From: a bacterium
GTDB lineage: Bacteria; Joyebacterota; Joyebacteria; Joyebacterales; Joyebacteraceae
NCBI GenBank assembly: GCA_025774935.1
Contig: JALGZK010000003.1
Coordinates: forward strand, 62,001 to 126,000
Direction of reading: 5' to 3'
DNA length: 64,000 nt
The notes beneath the pieces are model-generated. The model saw nothing but the letters and a program-made list of their open reading frames with translations, was not told where the DNA came from and ran no database searches. The position numbers and the translations under genes are program-made. Positions 54,227 through 62,502 of this stretch are shown in pieces. Positions within the stretch are counted from its first letter, which is position 1, and each line of letters starts with the position of its first letter.

Positions 54227-54317
54227 GTCGCCCCTCGTTATGCGCGACACGGCGCGCGGGCGCCGTGCTCGTCCACAGATCGCAGTCTCACTAGCTTAGC
54301 TGTCGGGGGGCGGAAAC

Positions 54318-55979
54318 TCAACCACGCTCGAGACCGTGCCCGATGTCGTAGAGACCCGGCACGGCCACGGGCAGGTGCCCTCTGATGGGGACCTTCCCGA
54401 GGAGGGCTTCGACGGCCGCGACCTGCATGGCCGGCGAGCCGTCGTAGCAGCAGAGGAGGGAGCGAGCCTCGGGGACGAGGGAGGAGAGCTGCGGCCCGGT
54501 GAAAGCAAAGACGATCGGCTTCGGGCAGGCCTGGATGAGCCTTCGCAGGATCTCGACCGACCGCGCGGCCGGGCCCGCGCGGCCTCTCCACGCGGCGATG
54601 TCGTCGAAGATCGAGATGACGCAGCACTCCTTGCAGGCAACGTTCTCGACCATCGCGTCGACATCACCCGCGGGAGTCTCGGCGTCCGCCACGGAGATGG
54701 TGGCTCCGGTGAGACTCTCCGCGAGCTCAGACCGGAGGTACAGGAGGTTCGCCGGCCGTTCGGCCTCGACGACGGCGTAGAAGCCAGCTCGCTCCGCTGA
54801 GTAGTGGCTCGCGTCGCACGCGACGTGCCCGTCGTCGTCGCGGAGGAGCGTGATCGCGCGGCGCGCGATGCCGATGGCCGCCTCGTCGTGACGCGGGTTC
54901 TGCCACGCTCTCGTGCGGGACTCGAGAACCGCCGACTCCCTGAGCTCCGCCGCGACTCCCTCGTCGACCTCGCCTCCCGGCTCGCCTGGCGCCGGCCGCG
55001 AGGCGACCCACGACAGGAGCGCGTCGATCCTGGCGACCGACCGGTCGATCCTCCCCTCCGCGATCCGCCCGCTCTCGACCGCCCGTACGACCGCGGAGAT
55101 CGCCCCCGCTGTGTCGTCGGGCATGAGGAGGACGTCGGCGCCAGCCTCTACGGCGCGGATGGCCGCCTCGTCACAGGTCCACGTCTCCGTGATCCCTCCC
55201 ATGAGGAGCGCGTCGGTGACGACGAGTCCCTCGTACCCGAGCCCGTCGCGCAGGATCCCGTCGACGATCCCGGGGGACAGGGTCGCCGGAGTCTCGTCGC
55301 CCGTGAGCTCCGGGTAGGCTACGTGGGCGGTCATGACCGCGGGGACCCCCTCGTCGACCGCGGCGCGGAACGGGACGAGCTCGCGGTTCTCGAGGATCGC
55401 CGCGCCCGCCCGGACGACGGGAAGCTCGATGTGGGAGTCGAGCGACGTATCGCCGTGGCCCGGGAAGTGCTTCGCCGTCGCCGCGGCGCCGCCCAGACGG
55501 CAGCCGCGGATGAACGAGGTCGTGAACGACGCCACGGTCTCGGCATCGCCGCCGAACGACCGGATCCCGATGATCGGGTTCTCGGGCTCGCTCATGACGT
55601 CCGCGACCGGCGAGAAGATCAGGTTGATGCCGACGGCCCGGGCCTCGACCGCGGTCACCCACCCCTGCGCGAACGCGAGGTCCGGGATGCCCGTGGCCCC
55701 GACCGCCATCTGGGACGGGAGGACGGTCCCGCCCTCGAGCTGCTGGCCGAGGCCGCGCTCGAGATCCGACGAGACGAGGAGGGGGTGGGAGGCGGCCTCG
55801 GAGAGCTCGCGGTTCATCTCGGCGACCGAGTCGACGTTGCCGCCGAATATGGTGTACCCGCCGATTCCGAGCTCGACGACCTCGTCCCGAAGCCTGCGGA
55901 ACTGCTCCGAGTGGTCGTCCCCCTCGCGGAGCGAGATACTGCTCGAGACTAGCCGCGAGACCTTCTGCCTGAGATCCAC
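54318..55979 (-). CDS. nagZ: GH3 beta-N-acetylhexosaminidase (NagZ-type)
   Basis: This protein of 553 residues is a GH3 enzyme of the NagZ group. The diagnostic motif KHFPGHGDTSLDSHIELP (residues 170-187) includes the Asp-x-His dyad 181-183 that marks NagZ, and the nucleophile is Asp256 in VVTDALLMGG. It removes GlcNAc from GlcNAc-anhydroMurNAc. A C-terminal alpha/beta domain (350-553) makes it longer than E. coli NagZ (341) and closer to Bacillus NagZ. There is no signal peptide, so a cytoplasmic recycling role is expected. The GTG start follows GGAGGAG. The open frame continues upstream into the AnmK gene but is not coding there. It lies 20 bases after anmK. Confidence 0.93.
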   Translation of the reverse strand: MDLRQKVSRLVSSSISLREGDDHSEQFRRLRDEVVELGIGGYTIFGGNVDSVAEMNRELSEAASHPLLVSSDLERGLGQQLEGGTVLPSQMAVGATGIPDLAFAQGWVTAVEARAVGINLIFSPVADVMSEPENPIIGIRSFGGDAETVASFTTSFIRGCRLGGAAATAKHFPGHGDTSLDSHIELPVVRAGAAILENRELVPFRAAVDEGVPAVMTAHVAYPELTGDETPATLSPGIVDGILRDGLGYEGLVVTDALLMGGITETWTCDEAAIRAVEAGADVLLMPDDTAGAISAVVRAVESGRIAEGRIDRSVARIDALLSWVASRPAPGEPGGEVDEGVAAELRESAVLESRTRAWQNPRHDEAAIGIARRAITLLRDDDGHVACDASHYSAERAGFYAVVEAERPANLLYLRSELAESLTGATISVADAETPAGDVDAMVENVACKECCVISIFDDIAAWRGRAGPAARSVEILRRLIQACPKPIVFAFTGPQLSSLVPEARSLLCCYDGSPAMQVAAVEALLGKVPIRGHLPVAVPGLYDIGHGLERG

Positions 55980-55999
55980 CGTCTCCTCCGGGTCGTGCG

Positions 56000-57229
56000 C
56001 TAGATCCCGATGCTCACCTTCCCGAGAACGACCGGTCTCGACGCGCCGGTCGCCGCCGGGACGTTCGCGGGACGCCCCATCAATGCCTCGTTCGCGAGGA
56101 TCGCGAACCCGACGGCCTCCTTGGCGTCTGGGTCCATCCCGTACTCGACGAGGCCCTCGACGGGAATCGGCGCGAAGAGCGTCCCGAGCATGCGCATGAG
56201 CGCTTCGTTTCGGACCCCTCCCCCGCTCACGATCACGCGTGAGATACGCGACCCCGCGGGCAGGAGCCCCCGGGCGTCGGCCACCGACCGCGCCGTGATG
56301 GCGGTCGCCGTGGCCAGGAGATCGTCGACCTCCCGAGCGTCGAGGTCCTCCACGCCCCGGCCCCCGAACATCCCGCGCGCGAGCTCCCGTGCGGCCTGCG
56401 GTCCAAATGTCTCCTTGCCGGTCGACTTGGGCGGCGGCTTCTTGAAGTACGGGTGCCCGAGGAATCGGGCCACCGCCTCTTCCGAGGCGTCGCCCCGCAG
56501 GGCGCGTGCTCCGTCGCGGTCCATCGACTCGGCGCCCCCGGTTGCGCAACGGGCGATCTCGTCGATGAGGGCGTTCCCGGGGCCCGTGTCGAAGGCGACC
56601 ACGCGGTCGATGTCTTCGACGACGTACGTGACGTTTGCAATCCCGCCCACGTTCAGCAACAGCCTCTCCTCCCGCGCGTCACGGAAGAGGAGCCAGTCGA
56701 TGTAAGGAATGAGCGGCGCCCCCGAGCCTCCCGCCGCCACGTCGGCAGTGCGGAAGTCAGCGACTGTCACGATGCCGGTCCTCGCGGCGATCACGTCCGG
56801 CTGGCCGATCTGAAGCGTGGCGCCCCCGGCGGAACCCGGGGCGCCGGAGGGGCCGCGCGGCGGGTCGTGCCAGATCGTCTGCCCGTGGGACCCTATCAGG
56901 TCGACGTCGGAGGGCGAGAGGCCGGCTCCCTCGATGACGGCGAGCGCGGCGTCCGCGAAGGCGTCCCCCAGGTCGAAGTCGAGCCTTGCGATGTCGGGTG
57001 CTGCCACCAAGGAAGCCGCACCGATCCGGCAGCGCAGGTGGTCGCCGAACGGGAAGCAGTTGAAGCGGACGAGTTCCGCCTCCAGGTCCTCACCGTGTCC
57101 GGAGACCCGAACGAGCGCAGCGTCGATGCCGTCGAACGAGGTCCCCGACATGAGTCCCACGACGAGGCGCTCCGGCCTCGTCGCGATCGAGGACAACCTG
57201 TCGACGAGTCTGCCTGGAGAGACCGTCAT
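56000..57229 (-). CDS. anmK: Anhydro-N-acetylmuramic acid kinase
   Basis: This protein of 409 residues phosphorylates and hydrates 1,6-anhydroMurNAc to MurNAc-6-phosphate. Family signatures are LVVGLMSGTSFDGIDAALVR at the start, VDLIGSHGQTIWHDPPRG, TGIVTVADFRTADVAAGGSG and LLNVGGIANVTYV (ATPase core), and PLIPYIDWLLF. The C-terminal ISRVIVSGGGVRNEALMRML carries another nucleotide-binding loop. The start ATG overlaps the stop of the isoaspartyl peptidase gene by four bases (ATGA). It sits in the order murQ - iaaA-like - anmK - nagZ, so enzymes for consecutive recycling steps are coupled. Confidence 0.95.
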   Translation of the reverse strand: MTVSPGRLVDRLSSIATRPERLVVGLMSGTSFDGIDAALVRVSGHGEDLEAELVRFNCFPFGDHLRCRIGAASLVAAPDIARLDFDLGDAFADAALAVIEGAGLSPSDVDLIGSHGQTIWHDPPRGPSGAPGSAGGATLQIGQPDVIAARTGIVTVADFRTADVAAGGSGAPLIPYIDWLLFRDAREERLLLNVGGIANVTYVVEDIDRVVAFDTGPGNALIDEIARCATGGAESMDRDGARALRGDASEEAVARFLGHPYFKKPPPKSTGKETFGPQAARELARGMFGGRGVEDLDAREVDDLLATATAITARSVADARGLLPAGSRISRVIVSGGGVRNEALMRMLGTLFAPIPVEGLVEYGMDPDAKEAVGFAILANEALMGRPANVPAATGASRPVVLGKVSIGI

Positions 57230-58200
57230 GTCTCGAGCACTTTCCCGGACGAGTCGTCCTTCGCGGTCCCGTCGTCGCCGTCGTCCTTCCGGACGCCTAT
57301 GCCCGTGGAGAGGAACGTCTTGAGCTCGCCGTCCTTCATGGAGACCCAGCTCATCGCCTCGGTCGTGTAGCCGAGGGCGATCGCCTCGTTCTCCTCGACA
57401 GCGACGATTCCGAATCTGACCTTCTTGATCCGCGCGTACTCCATGAGCGTCTCGATCCCCTCGCGTGCCCCCTGGTCGGCGATGAGATCGACCGCCTTCT
57501 TTGCGAGCGCGTGCTTGATGATCGGTTCCCCCACACCGGTCGCGGACACGCCCCCGTTCTCGTTCGCGTAGGTCCCCGCGCCGATGACCGCCGCGTCCCC
57601 AACGCGACCGGGGAGCTTGAGCATCGGGCCGCCCGTGGACGTGCCCGAGGCGATCCGCCCTTCGGAGTCCACGGCGACCGCCCCGACCGTCCCCATGCTC
57701 ATGTCGGCCGCGACCTCCCTGAGACGGGGCAGGTACCACGCTACCTCTTCGCCCGCGCGGAGCTTCGCGAGCATCCGGTCGTACATCTCCTTGCGCGCGT
57801 CCGACCGCAGGTCGCGTGACTCGAGGCCGTAGGACTGCGCGAGGTGATCGGCGCCGTCGCCCACGATGAGCACGTGGTCGGTCTTCTCCATCACGAGCCG
57901 CGCGGCCTTTATCGGGTTCGCGGCCGCGGTCAGCGCCGCCACGGCCCCGCACGAGAGGTCACCGAGCATGATCGAGGCGTCGGTCTGAATCTCTCCTTTG
58001 ATGTTCATCGCAGAACCGAACCCGGCCTGGAAGACGGGGAAGTCCTCGAGCACGACGATCGCGGCCTCGATCGCGTCGAGCGCGCTGCCGCCGGAGTCCA
58101 GAACCTCCCAGCCGGCCGCAACGGCGTCCTTGAGCCCCCGCTCGTGTTCCTCGCCCGGGCTGTATCGCCCGGCCCCCCCGTGGGCGATGATCGCTGGCAC
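57226..58200 (-). CDS. Isoaspartyl peptidase/L-asparaginase (Ntn-hydrolase, type III)
   Basis: This protein of 324 residues is a plant-type asparaginase/isoaspartyl dipeptidase. The N-terminal half has AIIAHGGAG, DAIEAAIVVLEDFPVFQAGF and GSAMNIKGEIQTDASIM. Autocleavage before Thr171 (MSMGTVGAVAVD) would create the N-terminal nucleophile, and ASGTSTGGPMLKLPGRVGDA follows. It removes beta-aspartyl residues from dipeptides or hydrolyses asparagine. Its place between murQ and anmK, with ATGA overlap to anmK, suggests it processes peptide products of wall turnover, though this is not an established step. GTG start after GGAG. Confidence 0.92.
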   Translation of the reverse strand: MPAIIAHGGAGRYSPGEEHERGLKDAVAAGWEVLDSGGSALDAIEAAIVVLEDFPVFQAGFGSAMNIKGEIQTDASIMLGDLSCGAVAALTAAANPIKAARLVMEKTDHVLIVGDGADHLAQSYGLESRDLRSDARKEMYDRMLAKLRAGEEVAWYLPRLREVAADMSMGTVGAVAVDSEGRIASGTSTGGPMLKLPGRVGDAAVIGAGTYANENGGVSATGVGEPIIKHALAKKAVDLIADQGAREGIETLMEYARIKKVRFGIVAVEENEAIALGYTTEAMSWVSMKDGELKTFLSTGIGVRKDDGDDGTAKDDSSGKVLET

Positions 58201-58202
58201 CG

Positions 58203-59174
58203 CTACTCCTTCCCTGCCAGTCCGTTCGCAGAGAGCTCGAGCGCATTCCTCACGAACCCGCCGGCGCGGGCGAGAAGCTCCTCCGCTTCCCCGCGATCGA
58301 GCCCGGTCTTCTGCATCACGATCGCCGTCTTCACCGAACCGTCGGCCGCCGCGATGACGGCAGCCGCGCCCTCGTAGTCGACGCCGGTCGTCTCCATCAG
58401 GATCCGGCACGCCCTGTCGCGAAGCTTGTCACAGACGGCGGTGAGGTCGACCATCAGGTTCTCGTAGGTCTTCCCGAGGAGGACCATGGAGACCGTCGTG
58501 ATGGTGTTGAGCACGAGCTTGGTCGCGGTCCCGGCCTTCATCCGTGTGGACCCGGTCACGACCTCCGGCCCCACGAGCGGACGGATCGTGACGTCGGCCG
58601 CGACCACCTCTCCGGTGTCGGGAACGCAGCATAGGAAGACCGTCGCCGCTCCTCGGCCTCTCGCCTCCTCGAGCGCTCCGAAGACGTAGGGCGTGACCCC
58701 GCTCGTGGCGATCCCGATCACGACGTCATCGGGACCGGGCCCGCGCTCCGAGAGGTCGCGCGCTCCTCCCTCGCGGTCGTCCTCCGCCCCCTCCTTCGAC
58801 CTGACGAGCGCTCCGCTCCCGCCGGCGATCACTCCCTGGACCATCATCAGATCGGTTCCGAACGTCGGTGGGCACTCCGCCGCGTCCAGGACCCCGAGCC
58901 TCCCGCTCGTCCCGGCGCCGACGTAGATGAGACGTCCACCGCGCCGGAAGCGCTCGACGACGATCTCGACCGCTCGGGCGATGTTCTCCCGCTCGGCTGC
59001 GACCGCGTCGGCGACGGTCCTGTCCTCTGAGTTGACGAGATCGACGAGCTCGACCGCCGACATCGTGTCGATGTCGCGGCTGCGCGGGTTCCGCTGTTCC
59101 GTGAGCAGTTTCGCCATCCGCGACATGTCGCGCAGGGGCGCCCGGAAACCCGTCTCGTCCGGCCGGTCACTCAT
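58203..59174 (-). CDS. murQ: N-acetylmuramic acid 6-phosphate etherase
   Basis: This protein of 323 residues cleaves the lactyl ether of MurNAc-6-phosphate to give GlcNAc-6-phosphate and lactate. It has the SIS fold with MurQ signatures: LLTEQRNPRSRDIDTMSAVE, RGGRLIYVGAGTSGRLGVLD with AAECPPTFGT following, and VIGIATSGVTPYVFGALEEA. Glutamate in the AECPPTF region is the known catalytic base. The C-terminal ARAGGFVRNALELSANG completes it. It overlaps the end of the upstream membrane protein gene by eight bases and is two bases from the next gene, so it is tightly coupled in the recycling operon. Confidence 0.96.
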   Translation of the reverse strand: MSDRPDETGFRAPLRDMSRMAKLLTEQRNPRSRDIDTMSAVELVDLVNSEDRTVADAVAAERENIARAVEIVVERFRRGGRLIYVGAGTSGRLGVLDAAECPPTFGTDLMMVQGVIAGGSGALVRSKEGAEDDREGGARDLSERGPGPDDVVIGIATSGVTPYVFGALEEARGRGAATVFLCCVPDTGEVVAADVTIRPLVGPEVVTGSTRMKAGTATKLVLNTITTVSMVLLGKTYENLMVDLTAVCDKLRDRACRILMETTGVDYEGAAAVIAAADGSVKTAIVMQKTGLDRGEAEELLARAGGFVRNALELSANGLAGKE

Positions 59175-60210
59175 CCGTGGACTCCGTGGGTCCCGTGGGC
59201 GCCGCGGGCGCGGCGTCCGGCGTGGTCGGATTCGTCGGGGGAGCCGATGGCGTCGGAGGCACGGCCGGGGCCGGATGCACCGGCGGCGTCGATGGAGCCG
59301 CAGGCGTCGGAGGCGCGGCCGGGGATGACGGCACCGGGGTCACCGGGACGGGCGGCGGCATGAGCGCCTTGAGGTCGTAGTACGCGAGCGTCCACACCGA
59401 GTAGACGAACGTGCCGAAGGCGCCCGTGACGACGATCAGGAACGCGAGCCCGATCGGAATGCCGAAGATGAGGGCGGCGGTCACGTTGGCGATCCCGATG
59501 ATGATGAAGGGCACGGCGAGCACGAGGAGCGCGAGGACGACGGTGAGGCCGAAGACGAGGCTCGCGAGTAGCATCATGAGCCAGACGACCATCGACTTCC
59601 AGAACTGCGCGCGCGTGAGCTCCCACCCCGCCTGAAGCGCCTCCAGGATCCCCTCGCCCTCGATCACGTATGCCCTCTCCGCGTAGGTGATGGTGAAGGC
59701 GAGGAGGAAGAGAAACGCGAGGTACGGCACCAGGAGTATGGCGCCGATCAGGACGGAGATGACGATGCCCGGCACCCCCGCGACGAGTGGAAGGACCACG
59801 GCGACCACGCACACCAGGGTCACCGCCAGGAACGCCACGACGGCTATGAGGGCGAGGGCGAGGATCCCGAAGAAGGCCTTGAGCCCGTGGTTCCAGGCTC
59901 GCTCGAACGTCGCACGCTGGCCTTCCCTGAGGTCCTTCACGGAGCCGACCAGCGCCCCCGTCGAGATAAGGCTCATAACGAAGAGCACGAGCCAGAGGAA
60001 GACGATGCCCGCGATGGCAAGGATGATGACCTCAGGACGGGACTCGAAGAACTCCCGGATGAACGGACGGCCCTCGTCCACCCAACTCATGAGGTTCCCG
60101 CTCGTGGCCGAGGCGAAGAACCCGAAGACCCAGAGGATCTTGTTCTCCCAGGCGATCCTGATGGACCGCTGGAGGATGTCCCAGTAGTCGATTCGGACGG
60201 GGATGGTCAT
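59167..60210 (-). CDS. Polytopic membrane protein with Pro/Thr/Ala tail
   Basis: This protein of 347 residues has about six hydrophobic helices (IILAIAGIVFLWLVLFVMSL, FLAVTLVCVVAVVLPLVAGV, FGLTVVLALLVLAVPFIIIG among them). Its N-terminus (DYWDILQRSIRIAWENKILW) and YVIEGEGILEALQAGWELTR loop resemble the glycerophosphodiester-phosphodiesterase membrane-domain/DUF4013-like family of bacterial membrane proteins of unknown role. The last ~60 residues are an imperfect repeat of Pro, Thr and Ala (PAAPPTPAAPSTPPVHPAPA), probably a flexible tail. It may be a membrane platform for the recycling enzymes; this is inferred only from its place at the head of the run, overlapping murQ. Confidence 0.72.
   Translation of the reverse strand: MTIPVRIDYWDILQRSIRIAWENKILWVFGFFASATSGNLMSWVDEGRPFIREFFESRPEVIILAIAGIVFLWLVLFVMSLISTGALVGSVKDLREGQRATFERAWNHGLKAFFGILALALIAVVAFLAVTLVCVVAVVLPLVAGVPGIVISVLIGAILLVPYLAFLFLLAFTITYAERAYVIEGEGILEALQAGWELTRAQFWKSMVVWLMMLLASLVFGLTVVLALLVLAVPFIIIGIANVTAALIFGIPIGLAFLIVVTGAFGTFVYSVWTLAYYDLKALMPPPVPVTPVPSSPAAPPTPAAPSTPPVHPAPAVPPTPSAPPTNPTTPDAAPAAPTGPTESTDE
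59249..59324. repeat. Imperfect 54-bp repeat in the Pro-rich tail
   Basis: The 22-base unit at 59249-59270 recurs at 59303-59324 with one change, 54 bases (18 codons) apart. It encodes part of the Pro/Ala/Thr-rich C-terminus of the membrane protein and probably arose by slippage. Confidence 0.6.
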
Positions 60211-60252
60211 GGGGGCGACCTTTCGATTAGTGGGGCGCCGCCGGGGCGCGTG

Positions 60253-61296
60253 TTAGCCCGCGAACCTCCCCACGAGGTAGATGCTCACGAGGTAGATGGG
60301 GACCATGAACGCCGCGAGGAGCTTGGGCTGCCACGATGGCTTCCCGCACCAACGCTCGCTCATGCCCACGAGCACGATCAGGGTGAGGACGAGCGCCGTG
60401 ACCACGTTCACCATGTTGACCGGCGACACCACGGTCCACGCCGACAACCCGTCGCCCCTCAGCATGAGGAGGGGCGCGCCGATGGCGAAGACGAGGATGT
60501 TGAAGCTGTTGCTCCCGAGAAGAGTCCCGAGAGCGATGTCCGTCGACTTCGCTTTGCGCAGGGCGCCGTACGCCACGGAGACCTCAGGCAGCGAGGTCGC
60601 GATCGCAACGAAGAGCGTCCCCACAAAGGTCTGACCCAGCCTGAAGGTGGTGCCGTTTAGCTGGAACTCGTACTCCGCGATTGTCCGACCGGTCCAGGCC
60701 AGCGCGTAGCCACCAGCGATCACGAGCAGGGAGAGCGCTACGAACCCGGCGAGCGCGGCAGGCCCGGCTTCCCCTCCCTCCGCGGGTGTCTGGATGTCGT
60801 CCTCGAGCGTGATCCCGCGACCGCCCTTCGACTCCCAGGCGAAGAGCGCGACGATCAAGGCGCCGAAGGCGAGAGCCGTGACCCAGGACGGCAACAGGGA
60901 GGGCCACAGGTACTCCAGAAGAACGCCCGCACCGACCGCGCCCGTCATGCCGAGCAGGAGCCAGCACGTTCGGCTGTAGCGCCTGGAGTCGACGGCGCCG
61001 AGGAACCACCCGCCCACGAACAGGGCCTCGAGGAAGACGATCGAAGTCGCGTTGAAGTTGTTGCTGCCGAGCACGTTCCCGAGAGCGAGGTCGGGGGCTC
61101 TCTCCCGGAGCATCGCGGTGATCGTCACCGAGAGCTCCGGCAGCGACGTCACGACCGCGAGCACGAAGAGACCGAGAGCCGTCTCGCCGATGCCGAGCCT
61201 GACCGCCACGCGCTGGCCGAGAATCGGCAGACGCGTGCCGCTCGCAATGATGACGACGGCGCTTGCGACGAAGAGGGCTATCTCGACGGTCGGCAA
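60253..61296 (-). CDS. Sodium/calcium exchanger (CaCA superfamily) membrane protein
   Basis: This protein of 347 residues has about ten helices in two inverted halves with the CaCA alpha-repeats: AVVTSLPELSVTITAM with ALGNVLGSNNFNATS in the first half, and IATSLPEVSVAYGALR with ALGTLLGSNSFNILVFAIG in the second. The conserved Glu and Asn of the ion site are present in both. It exchanges Ca2+ for Na+ or H+, or another cation, across the inner membrane. It is the first gene after a strong promoter and heads the recycling cluster; whether cation flux matters to wall recycling is unknown. Translation probably starts at the TTG giving LPTVEIALFVASA, since the frame before it overlaps the promoter. 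Confidence 0.88.
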   Translation of the reverse strand: MPTVEIALFVASAVVIIASGTRLPILGQRVAVRLGIGETALGLFVLAVVTSLPELSVTITAMLRERAPDLALGNVLGSNNFNATSIVFLEALFVGGWFLGAVDSRRYSRTCWLLLGMTGAVGAGVLLEYLWPSLLPSWVTALAFGALIVALFAWESKGGRGITLEDDIQTPAEGGEAGPAALAGFVALSLLVIAGGYALAWTGRTIAEYEFQLNGTTFRLGQTFVGTLFVAIATSLPEVSVAYGALRKAKSTDIALGTLLGSNSFNILVFAIGAPLLMLRGDGLSAWTVVSPVNMVNVVTALVLTLIVLVGMSERWCGKPSWQPKLLAAFMVPIYLVSIYLVGRFAG

Positions 61297-61334
61297 GAAG
61301 GTGCCTTTCTCTCGCGGGTGATCGACTCCGAAGC

Positions 61335-61364
61335 AGTATAGGGAGCCGGAAAGCGGGGTGTCAA
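61335..61364 (-). promoter_or_regulatory. Strong promoter for the CaCA-murQ-nagZ-dacB cluster
   Basis: The minus strand reads a perfect TTGACA, 18 bases, TATACT (5/6), about 38 bases before the TTG start codon. It is the only strong promoter I see before the long minus-strand run. Confidence 0.75.
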
Positions 61365-61417
61365 CGGAAAGGGGTGGACCCGCGGGCCTCGGGCGCGAGG
61401 CCGGCTCCGCCCGATGA

Positions 61418-61453
61418 AGAGAGGGGCCCCGATCGGTCTGGGAGCCCCTCTCT
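61418..61453 (-). terminator. Terminator of the lamin-tail protein gene
   Basis: Ten-base perfect arms (AGAGAGGGGC and complement) enclose a 16-base loop, followed on the minus strand by TCATCG. It lies about 40 bases after the stop codon and upstream of the cluster promoter. Confidence 0.65.
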
Positions 61454-61495
61454 GAACGTCTGCTGCTGTCCATACACGGGGTGGTGCCCCGCATC

Positions 61496-62116
61496 TCATC
61501 TGTAGAGCGACTTGATCCTCCCCCACGCCGCGAGGCCGACGGGCGAGCCCGTGTTCGGTTCTCCGGGTGTCGGAGGCGTTCCGGTCGCTGGCGGGTCCAT
61601 CGGGTTCAGGGCGTCGAAGACAGCCCATTCCGGGGCGCCGTCCGGCGATCGGCCGTAGGAGCGATCGTCGAGGACCTGGTAGCTCTCGTAGCTCACCTGG
61701 TCGACGACGGTCGTCAGGTCGGACTCAACGAGCGTCATCGTGTCTCCGCTGTTGTTCATCGACAACCCGTTCCGCGGAAGCCCGTTCAGGCCCTCCCAGT
61801 CGTACGCCTCGTTCCCGTAGACCACGACGAAGTCGCCCGAATCGAGGACGCCCTCGAACCCGAACCTCCAGCTCGAGTCTGAGACCGCGTCGCGGAGCCG
61901 CCACCCTGTGATGTCGACCGGCCCGGCGCCGGTGTTGTAGATCTCGATCCACTCGTCTTCGAGCGAACCGTACTCCTCGTTCCCGTCCGACGGCGACCAG
62001 TCGCTGGCGGGATCGGCCATGATCTCGTTGATCACGACCGCCCCGTTCGCCGCGCCGCAGCTGAGGAACCCTGCGAGAACCGAAGTGAGCACCACGATCG
62101 TCCACGGAGTTCTCAT
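61496..62116 (-). CDS. Secreted lamin-tail-domain protein with C-terminal WGRIKSLYR tail
   Basis: This protein of 206 residues has a signal peptide (IVVLTSVLAGFLSCGAANGA) and a lamin-tail (LTD) beta-sandwich: VVINEIMADPASDWS at the start, DEWIEIYNTGAGPVDITGWR in the middle, DSGDFVVVYGNEAYDW, and SMNNSGDTMTLVESD. LTD domains on secreted bacterial proteins are thought to mediate adhesion or surface binding. The C-terminal ~25 residues are a Pro/Gly/Thr linker (PATGTPPTPGEPNTGSPVG) followed by AWGRIKSLYR, which matches the end of the Cys-rich protein at 38.0 kb. This suggests a short C-terminal tag after a flexible linker. GGAGGAG precedes the ATG. Confidence 0.87.
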   Translation of the reverse strand: MRTPWTIVVLTSVLAGFLSCGAANGAVVINEIMADPASDWSPSDGNEEYGSLEDEWIEIYNTGAGPVDITGWRLRDAVSDSSWRFGFEGVLDSGDFVVVYGNEAYDWEGLNGLPRNGLSMNNSGDTMTLVESDLTTVVDQVSYESYQVLDDRSYGRSPDGAPEWAVFDALNPMDPPATGTPPTPGEPNTGSPVGLAAWGRIKSLYR

Positions 62117-62437
62117 GTCGGAGACTCCTCCAGAACAGGGGCCGCGTCATTGCAGAGAACAGGTCAGGAGAACGGGGAAGCCCCTGGGGAGCGAGGGCGA
62201 ACGCCTCCGCCGCCGACAACGGCGTTCACGGGAGGCGACGCGGACAGAGCCGCGTCCGCCGACGCGGTCGTCGTACGTACCGCCCGGGCAACCACTGGTG
62301 GTGCTCGCGAGCGGCAGCTCGACGGACGTGTCGATGGGGTAGACGGATTCGGGGCCGACGGCACTGGAGCTGCACATCTCGTTCCAGCCGCGGGGTGGAC
62401 GAGTGGCAACCGGCCGTGGCGTCCCCAAGAGACGCGA
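62117..62437. other. Intergenic stretch without a recognisable gene
   Basis: I see no convincing coding frame, RNA gene or promoter here. Short frames on both strands have poor codon bias and no Shine-Dalgarno. One small hairpin, GACGCGG/CCGCGTC with a 6-base loop (62237-62256), is present. Confidence 0.5.
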
Positions 62438-62461
62438 AGCCGGACCCCGAAGGGCCCGGCT
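62438..62461 (-). terminator. Terminator with UUCG tetraloop after the FG-GAP gene
   Basis: Ten-base arms AGCCGGGCCC/GGGTCCGGCT (one G:T) close a TTCG tetraloop on the minus strand, about 40 bases after the stop codon. Confidence 0.75.
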
Positions 62462-62502
62462 CCGACTGTGATTCCGCGCGTATTCGGCAGCGGACCGACG
62501 CG

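Noticed and set aside
54318-56549. A 743-codon frame as a longer NagZ
   Set aside because: The upstream 190 codons overlap AnmK and look non-coding; GTG at 55979 has GGAGGAG and fits the GH3 start.
56000-57952. A 650-codon frame as a longer AnmK
   Set aside because: The part before 57229 is Arg/Gly-rich shadow of the isoaspartyl peptidase; the ATG at 57229 with ATGA overlap fits the family.
62117-62502. Small frames of 80-160 codons on both strands
   Set aside because: No Shine-Dalgarno, poor composition, no domain; one overlaps the FG-GAP gene in antisense.
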